Below, one piece after another: positions 51,845 to 58,117 of a stretch of 58,117 nt of DNA; positions within the stretch are counted from its first letter, which is position 1, and every line of letters begins with the position of its first letter. The notes beneath the pieces were generated by a model. The model was given only the letters and a program-made list of their open reading frames with translations, searched no databases and was not told the DNA's origin. Origin of the DNA: Cohnella lubricantis. Its GTDB lineage: Bacteria > Bacillota > Bacilli > Paenibacillales > Paenibacillaceae. The position numbers and the translations under genes are program-made. Where the stretch lies: NCBI RefSeq assembly GCF_014212015.1, contig NZ_JACJVN010000083.1:1-58117 (forward strand), written 5' to 3'.

Positions 51845-52420
51845 GTGAGCGCGGAATACGTCCTGAAATTCGATGCCGAGAAAATTCGGGAAATGCCTAT
51901 GGTAGACCTCGCCTTCCAGGTGCTGAAGGCGGCCAACACCCCATTTTATTATCGCGATCTGATGATGGAGATCGCCAAGATCAGAGGCTTGTCCGAAGAT
52001 CAAATTAATGATGTGATCGCCCAACTGTACACCGAGATCAATATCGACGGCCGCTTCGCCTGCGTCGGCGGCAACGTATGGGGCCTGAAGCGCTGGTACC
52101 CGGTTGAGAAGTCGGAGGATGCGGTTGCCGGCGGAGCGAAGCGTCCGCGGATCATCAACGACGATGACGATCTGGACGACGAGGATCTGTACGGCGAGGA
52201 CGAGGAAGAGACCTTCACGCCGGACGAAGAAGGCTTCGAGCTGTTCGACGAAGAGCGTGAAGAGCTGTTCGACGAAGGAGAAGAAGCCGCCGAAGTGGAC
52301 GAGGAAGTCATCGACGAAGAAGAAGACGCAGAGATCGATGAAGAGCTCGCAGAGGAAGAAGAAGAGGAGTCCGAGGACGAGGAAGACGACTTCGAGGACG
52401 CCGACGAAGACGAGAAATAA
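51845..52420 (+). CDS. rpoE: RNA polymerase delta subunit
   Basis: A 191-residue subunit specific to Firmicutes polymerase that speeds core recycling. The N-terminal globular domain (about 1-90) has REMPMVDLAFQVLKAANTPFYYRDLMMEI and NIDGRFACVGGNVWGLKRWYPVE. The rest is a disordered tail made almost wholly of Asp and Glu, as in all delta subunits. I use the GTG at 51845, with GAGAGG 12 bases before; an ATG at 51833 directly abuts that site. It lies upstream of pyrG as in Bacillus. Confidence 0.95.
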   Translation: MSAEYVLKFDAEKIREMPMVDLAFQVLKAANTPFYYRDLMMEIAKIRGLSEDQINDVIAQLYTEINIDGRFACVGGNVWGLKRWYPVEKSEDAVAGGAKRPRIINDDDDLDDEDLYGEDEEETFTPDEEGFELFDEEREELFDEGEEAAEVDEEVIDEEEDAEIDEELAEEEEEESEDEEDDFEDADEDEK

Positions 52421-52513
52421 TACCGGTTCGGCGGGCTTGACACCTTACCGGCAAGACGTTAAACTTATGCTTGGGCTTTAGAAGCAGTGTGCTTTTCCAT
52501 AGGTGAATTTATT

Positions 52514-52552
52514 AAAAAGTGCCCCCATTTATTGGGTGACACTTTTTTGTTT
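52514..52552 (+). terminator. Terminator after rpoE
   Basis: Arms AAAAAGTG.CCC and GGG..CACTTTTT, followed by TTGTTTTG. Confidence 0.75.
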
Positions 52553-52663
52553 TGTCATGGTTTAAAGATCCCGTCCGATCTCGATTGGAAGATTTCGCCT
52601 TCGGCGCCGAAGGTACAATCCGTTCTGCTTGATTGAAGCGAATGCGGGGTACGATAAAGATAA

Positions 52664-54307
<1,644 letters not shown>

Positions 54308-54324
54308 TCGTTTCATTTTCTGAG

Positions 54325-54351
54325 CGCTCTGGCGAATGCCGGGGCGTTTTT
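54325..54351 (+). terminator. Terminator after pyrG
   Basis: Arms CGCTCTGGC and GCCGGGGCG (two wobble pairs), loop GAAT, then five T. Confidence 0.75.
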
Positions 54352-54439
54352 CACCTTTTTTCCATGGCAAATGAAGGATTTCTCCCGCTTGACCGCGAAT
54401 ATCGGTTAGATATGGTTTACAGAAACGGAGGATTTGGCG

Positions 54440-54829
54440 ATGGGGAAAAAGAAGCTGCTAATCGTAGATGACCAGATCGGCATTCGAATTCTGCTGCTCG
54501 AAGTATTCGCGACCGAAGGCTATGAGACGTTTCAAGCGGCCAACGGCCGCGCCGCGCTTGAGATCGTCCGTAACCACGCGCCGGACTTGGTGCTGCTCGA
54601 TATGAAGATCCCGGGAATGGACGGGCTCGAGATATTGAAGAAGATTAAGGAAATGAACCGCGAGATCAAGGTCATCATGATGACGGCTTACGGGGAGCTC
54701 GACATGATCAAGGAGGCGACGGATCTGGGCGCCCTTACTCACTTCACGAAGCCGTTCGACATCGACGAGATGAGAGTCGCTGTCAATCTGCAGCTTAGCG
54801 ATGACGGACCGTCTTCGAAGTTCGCTTAG
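54440..54829 (+). CDS. spo0F: Sporulation response regulator Spo0F
   Basis: A 129-residue single-domain receiver protein, the phosphorelay intermediate between sporulation kinases and Spo0B. The acidic pair Asp10-Asp11, the phosphorylation site Asp54 ([13 protein letters not shown]), Thr82 (MMTAYGE) and Lys104 (FTKPFD) are all at the positions known for Spo0F. The ATG at 54440 has GGAGG 8 bases upstream. In Bacillus subtilis fba and fsa follow; here they are missing and murA comes next. Confidence 0.95.
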   Translation: MGKKKLLIVDDQIGIRILLLEVFATEGYETFQAANGRAALEIVRNHAPDLVLLDMKIPGMDGLEILKKIKEMNREIKVIMMTAYGELDMIKEATDLGALTHFTKPFDIDEMRVAVNLQLSDDGPSSKFA

Positions 54830-54905
54830 GCTTCTAATGAGAATCGGGAGGCGCTCGAGGGACGCATGAGTAAAGCTTAATTTACTATGCTAAAGGGATT
54901 TGTGT

Positions 54906-54999
54906 TATAATGGGGCGGTGCGCGTCACTTGCCCGGAAGGTGCTGAATCGCACCGCGGGAGCGACCATATGGGAAAACGTCTATACGGCGTTTTCCCAT
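54906..54999 (+). ncRNA. Structured leader or small RNA of unknown class
   Basis: An extended -10 promoter (TG-T-TATAAT, 54903-54911) is followed by a GCGGTGC..GCACCGC stem (54915-54921, 54950-54956) and a perfect 11-bp hairpin ATGGGAAAACG/CGTTTTCCCAT (54969-54979, 54989-54999). No T-tract follows the hairpin. It starts about 245 bases before murA. I cannot match it to a known riboswitch. The rest of 54830-55157 shows no gene. Confidence 0.45.
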
Positions 55000-55157
55000 T
55001 CCTGCAATCATACCGAATTTACCATTATAGTTTAAGGATTTCTGTTGGGTAAGCGCAGAGCATCCCCGCCGCATCGGCGATGGCGCTTTGCTAGTTTGTA
55101 TCGGCTGACCTCCGTCTTCCGGTGCACGAGCAGCAGATTAGGAGGAACCATACATTC

Positions 55158-56408
55158 ATGGAGAAATTGATGATACGCGGCGGCCGTCCGTTGCGGGGCA
55201 CGGTCGCGATCAGCGGCGCGAAGAACAGTGCGATCGCGCTCCTTCCTGCGGCCATTCTCGCCGAATCGGAAGTGCGTTTGGATAATTTGCCTCACCTTAG
55301 CGATGTAGCGATCTACACGGAATTGCTAGAAGAACTTGGGGGCAAAGTAACCTGGAATTCGGATACGATGACGATCGATCCGTCGAACATGGTGTCCAAG
55401 CCGATGCCTAACGGCCGCGTGAAGCTGCTTCGAGCTTCCTATTACTTAATGGGCGCGCTGCTGGGGCGCTTCGGTGAAGCGATCATCGGCCTGCCGGGAG
55501 GATGCAACTTCGAGCCTCGTCCCATCGATCAGCATATCAAAGGCTTTGAAGCGCTAGGCGCTGTCGTTACGAACGAATACGGCGCCATTCGAATTAAAGC
55601 GAAGGAATTGCGCGGAGCGAAGATCTATCTGGATGTCGTTAGCGTAGGCGCCACGATTAATATTATGCTCGCTGCCGCTAGAGCCAAAGGCTCGACGATT
55701 ATCGAGAACGCCGCCAAAGAACCAGAGATCATCGACGTGGCGACGCTTCTGAACGCCATGGGCGCCAAGATCAAGGGAGCCGGCACGGAGACGATCCGCA
55801 TCGAGGGTGTCAGCAGTATGCACGGCTGCCGCCATTCCATTATTCCGGACCGGATTCAGGCAGGAACGTATATGATAGCGGCTGCGGCTACCCGCGGGGA
55901 CGTTCTGATCGATAATATCATTCCGAAGCATCTGGAAGCTTTGACCGCCAAATTGCAAGAGATGGGGGTTCATGTTTACGAGATGGATGAAGCGATCCGC
56001 GTCGTCGGCCAGCCAGCCTACGAAGCGGTAGACGTCAAGGCGCTCGTGTATCCGGGCTTCGCTACGGATTTGCAGTCGCCGATGACCAGTTTGCTTACGC
56101 AGGCGCAGGGTGTCAGCATCCTGTCGGACTTCGTGTACAGCAATCGGTTTAAGCATGTGCCGGAGCTGATGCGAATGGGCGCGCAGATCCGGGTGGAAGG
56201 ACGCTCCGCCATTATCGAAGGCGGCAAGCTTAACGCAGCCAAAGTGCGCGCTGCCGACCTTCGGGCCGGCGCGGCGCTGGCCGTGGCGGCGCTGACAGTT
56301 GAAGACGGCGTCACAGAGATTACCGGCGTGGAATACATCGATCGCGGCTACGAGCGATTGGTCGAGCATTTAAGCAATTTAGGCGCCGAGGTATGGCGCG
56401 TAGGGTAA
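55158..56408 (+). CDS. murA: UDP-GlcNAc enolpyruvyl transferase
   Basis: A 416-residue enzyme for the first committed step of peptidoglycan precursor synthesis. Lys22 lies in SGAKNSA, the catalytic Cys116 in [15 protein letters not shown] (the cysteine targeted by fosfomycin) and the later [16 protein letters not shown] motif is present as [12 protein letters not shown]. Firmicutes carry two copies; position between spo0F and rho matches the murAB (murZ) copy. The ATG has AGGAGG 12 bases upstream. Confidence 0.96.
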   Translation: MEKLMIRGGRPLRGTVAISGAKNSAIALLPAAILAESEVRLDNLPHLSDVAIYTELLEELGGKVTWNSDTMTIDPSNMVSKPMPNGRVKLLRASYYLMGALLGRFGEAIIGLPGGCNFEPRPIDQHIKGFEALGAVVTNEYGAIRIKAKELRGAKIYLDVVSVGATINIMLAAARAKGSTIIENAAKEPEIIDVATLLNAMGAKIKGAGTETIRIEGVSSMHGCRHSIIPDRIQAGTYMIAAAATRGDVLIDNIIPKHLEALTAKLQEMGVHVYEMDEAIRVVGQPAYEAVDVKALVYPGFATDLQSPMTSLLTQAQGVSILSDFVYSNRFKHVPELMRMGAQIRVEGRSAIIEGGKLNAAKVRAADLRAGAALAVAALTVEDGVTEITGVEYIDRGYERLVEHLSNLGAEVWRVG

Positions 56409-56462
56409 TCCGTCAATAATCAGACGGATTGCTTCATTCGGATATAAAAAGTGGGGATTCTA

Positions 56463-58117
56463 TTGCCAGATCTTATGATGGCGGATTTGGAAGGCTTGAC
56501 GCTAAGCGAACTGACAAAGCTGGCCAAGAGCCACCAGGTTGCCGATTATAGTCAAATGAGGAAGAAGGAGCTCATCGTTGCGATTCTGCGAGCGCAGGCG
56601 GAACGAAGCGGGCTCATGTACATGGAAGGGGTACTGGAGGTCCTGCCCGAAGGGTACGGCTTCCTCCGCCCGACTGGTTACTTGTCAAGCAAGGATGATA
56701 TCTATATCTCGGCATCGCAGATTCGCAAATTCGATCTTAGAAGCGGCGACGTCGTATCCGGCAGATGCCGGGCGCCGAAGGAAAGCGAACGATATTTCGG
56801 GCTGCTGCAAGTGAACGCCGTTAATGGAGAATCTCCGGAGACCGCAGCCGAGCGCCTCCACTTTCCCGCACTTACCCCTCTCTTTCCGCAAGAGAAACTT
56901 GTTCTTGAGACGACTCCCACCCGATTATCGACCCGTATCATGGACTTGCTGTCGCCTGTCGGCCTTGGACAGCGCGGTCTGATTGTCGCGCCGCCGAAGG
57001 CGGGCAAGACGCTGCTGCTTAAGGAGATCGCGAACAGCATCTCGGCGAACCGTCCCGATATCGACTTATTCGTGCTGCTCATCGACGAGCGTCCGGAGGA
57101 AGTGACGGACATGCAGCGTTCGGTCAAAGGGGAAGTCGTCGCTTCGACGTTCGATGAGGTGCCGGAGCACCATATCAAAGTGGCCGAGCTCGTGCTGGAG
57201 CGCGCGCGCCGATTGGTCGAGCACAAGCGCGATGTCGTCATTCTGCTGGACAGCATCACTCGTCTCGCCCGCGCCTACAATCTGGTCATTCCGCCTTCCG
57301 GCCGTACGCTGTCCGGCGGTATCGATCCGGCGGCGTTCCATCGGCCGAAGAGGTTCTTCGGCGCAGCGCGGAACGTGGAGGAAGGCGGCAGTCTGACGAT
57401 TCTGGCGACCGCGCTGATCGAGACGGGCTCTCGGATGGACGATGTCATCTACGAGGAATTCAAGGGAACGGGCAATATGGAGCTGCATCTGGACCGCAAG
57501 CTTGCGGAACGGCGCATCTTCCCTGCGATCGACATTCGCCGTTCCGGAACGCGCCGCGAAGAGATGCTGCTATCCAAGGAAGAGCTGGACAAAGTATGGG
57601 CGATTCGCAAGGGCATGAACGATTCGATTGAGTTCGTGGATCAATTCCTGCGCAAGCTAGGGAATACGAAGACGAACATCGAATTCCTCGAATCGATCGG
57701 GGGCTCGAGCAATTCGGGCGGTTCGAATGCTTCCTCCGGAACGAATGCGGCATCCGGCTCGAACGCTTCCGCGGGATCGAACGCAGCTGCTTCGAATGGC
57801 GTAGGTTCACCCGTTAATCGCACAAGACCTTCGTATTCGGGATCGTCCGGTTCGGCCAACGGGACGATGACCGGTTCGGCTTCTCGCCCTGCCGGCTATG
57901 GCGCGTCTTCGCGCCCGAGCGGCAACGGCGCGCGATTCGCTGCTGGCACCGGCGGTTATTCGTCGTCTGCGCCATCGCGGACATACGGCTCCGGCGAGGG
58001 CCTGCAGCGCCAGGCAACGCCGGCGCCAAGCGCGCCGAAGCCGAGCGCAGCGACGCCAGCGCCCGGCGCGGCGGGCGCTGAGGCTCGCGTGCCGACCGAG
58101 CCTGCGAAGGCCGAGCC
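56463..58117 (+). CDS. rho: Transcription termination factor Rho, 3' end outside window
   Basis: At least 551 residues, open at the window edge. The TTG at 56463 has GTGGGG 6 bases upstream. The N-terminal Rho-N domain has [15 protein letters not shown], then the RNA-binding fold [15 protein letters not shown], the P-loop APPKAGKT (about residue 177), Walker [18 protein letters not shown], the Q-loop [10 protein letters not shown] and R-loop KGTGN. The ATPase part ends near residue 412 (FLESIGG). It is followed by at least 138 residues rich in Ser, Gly, Ala, Asn and Pro, with SNASSG-like hexads. Ordinary Bacillales Rho ends near residue 425. Confidence 0.95.
   Translation, partial: MPDLMMADLEGLTLSELTKLAKSHQVADYSQMRKKELIVAILRAQAERSGLMYMEGVLEVLPEGYGFLRPTGYLSSKDDIYISASQIRKFDLRSGDVVSGRCRAPKESERYFGLLQVNAVNGESPETAAERLHFPALTPLFPQEKLVLETTPTRLSTRIMDLLSPVGLGQRGLIVAPPKAGKTLLLKEIANSISANRPDIDLFVLLIDERPEEVTDMQRSVKGEVVASTFDEVPEHHIKVAELVLERARRLVEHKRDVVILLDSITRLARAYNLVIPPSGRTLSGGIDPAAFHRPKRFFGAARNVEEGGSLTILATALIETGSRMDDVIYEEFKGTGNMELHLDRKLAERRIFPAIDIRRSGTRREEMLLSKEELDKVWAIRKGMNDSIEFVDQFLRKLGNTKTNIEFLESIGGSSNSGGSNASSGTNAASGSNASAGSNAAASNGVGSPVNRTRPSYSGSSGSANGTMTGSASRPAGYGASSRPSGNGARFAAGTGGYSSSAPSRTYGSGEGLQRQATPAPSAPKPSAATPAPGAAGAEARVPTEPAKAE

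Overview
The window is high-GC Firmicutes DNA and most resembles Paenibacillaceae (a Paenibacillus or Cohnella relative). The signs are purine-rich Shine-Dalgarno sites, frequent GTG and TTG starts, intrinsic terminators ending in U-tracts, a T-box leader, c-di-AMP and ZTP riboswitches, spo0F, a YheC/YheD-type ATP-grasp protein, and the Bacillales-style order argS / rpoE / pyrG / spo0F / murA / rho. No rRNA, tRNA, insertion sequence, prophage or CRISPR array was recognised. Both ends cut genes: a DUF11-repeat surface protein on the left and rho on the right.

Layout, left to right. 1-4840: the DUF11 protein, then the agmatine pathway aguA-aguB and a repeat-rich spacer. 4840-11160: an HD hydrolase, an ECF sigma factor with a DUF4179 anti-sigma candidate and a matching ECF promoter, a lipase-like hydrolase, an MscS channel and an S66 peptidase. 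11285-17572: a ZTP-riboswitch-controlled folD, small proteins, an ArsR-type regulator divergent from a GH51 arabinofuranosidase, and a short SigA-like sigma factor. 17690-22110: a second palindromic repeat family, exonuclease III, a ThiF/MoeB-like E1 enzyme convergent with what looks like a broken ThiS/MoaD gene, and a hydrolase-DUF1684 pair. 22412-28087: a complete five-gene peptide/nickel-type ABC importer. 28190-36461: a secreted hydrolase, an EAL protein, a ligase-sbnA-sbnB operon predicted to make and possibly activate 2,3-diaminopropionate, a divergent ATP-grasp gene, and an orphan Fur-box-controlled siderophore ABC ATPase.

36600-46755: a MoxR-DUF58-DUF4129 operon, an NlpC/P60 hydrolase behind a c-di-AMP riboswitch, an M1 peptidase with a membrane protein, YwhD and a class A penicillin-binding protein. 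46971-58117: spermidine synthase, a T-box leader before ywiB-argS, an intracellular-type subtilase, rpoE (delta), pyrG, spo0F, an unidentified structured leader, murA and rho.

Connections. aguA, aguB and speE together supply agmatine-to-putrescine and putrescine-to-spermidine steps. Cell-wall functions recur: S66 peptidase, NlpC/P60, PBP and MurA. Regulatory RNA is dense (ZTP, c-di-AMP, T-box and one unassigned leader). The least ordinary items are the diaminopropionate-ligase-ATP-grasp locus, the long low-complexity tail on Rho, the short second SigA-like factor, the broken ubiquitin-like carrier beside an E1-like enzyme, and two families of intergenic palindromes. All functional calls come from reading motifs and context; no database search was run.
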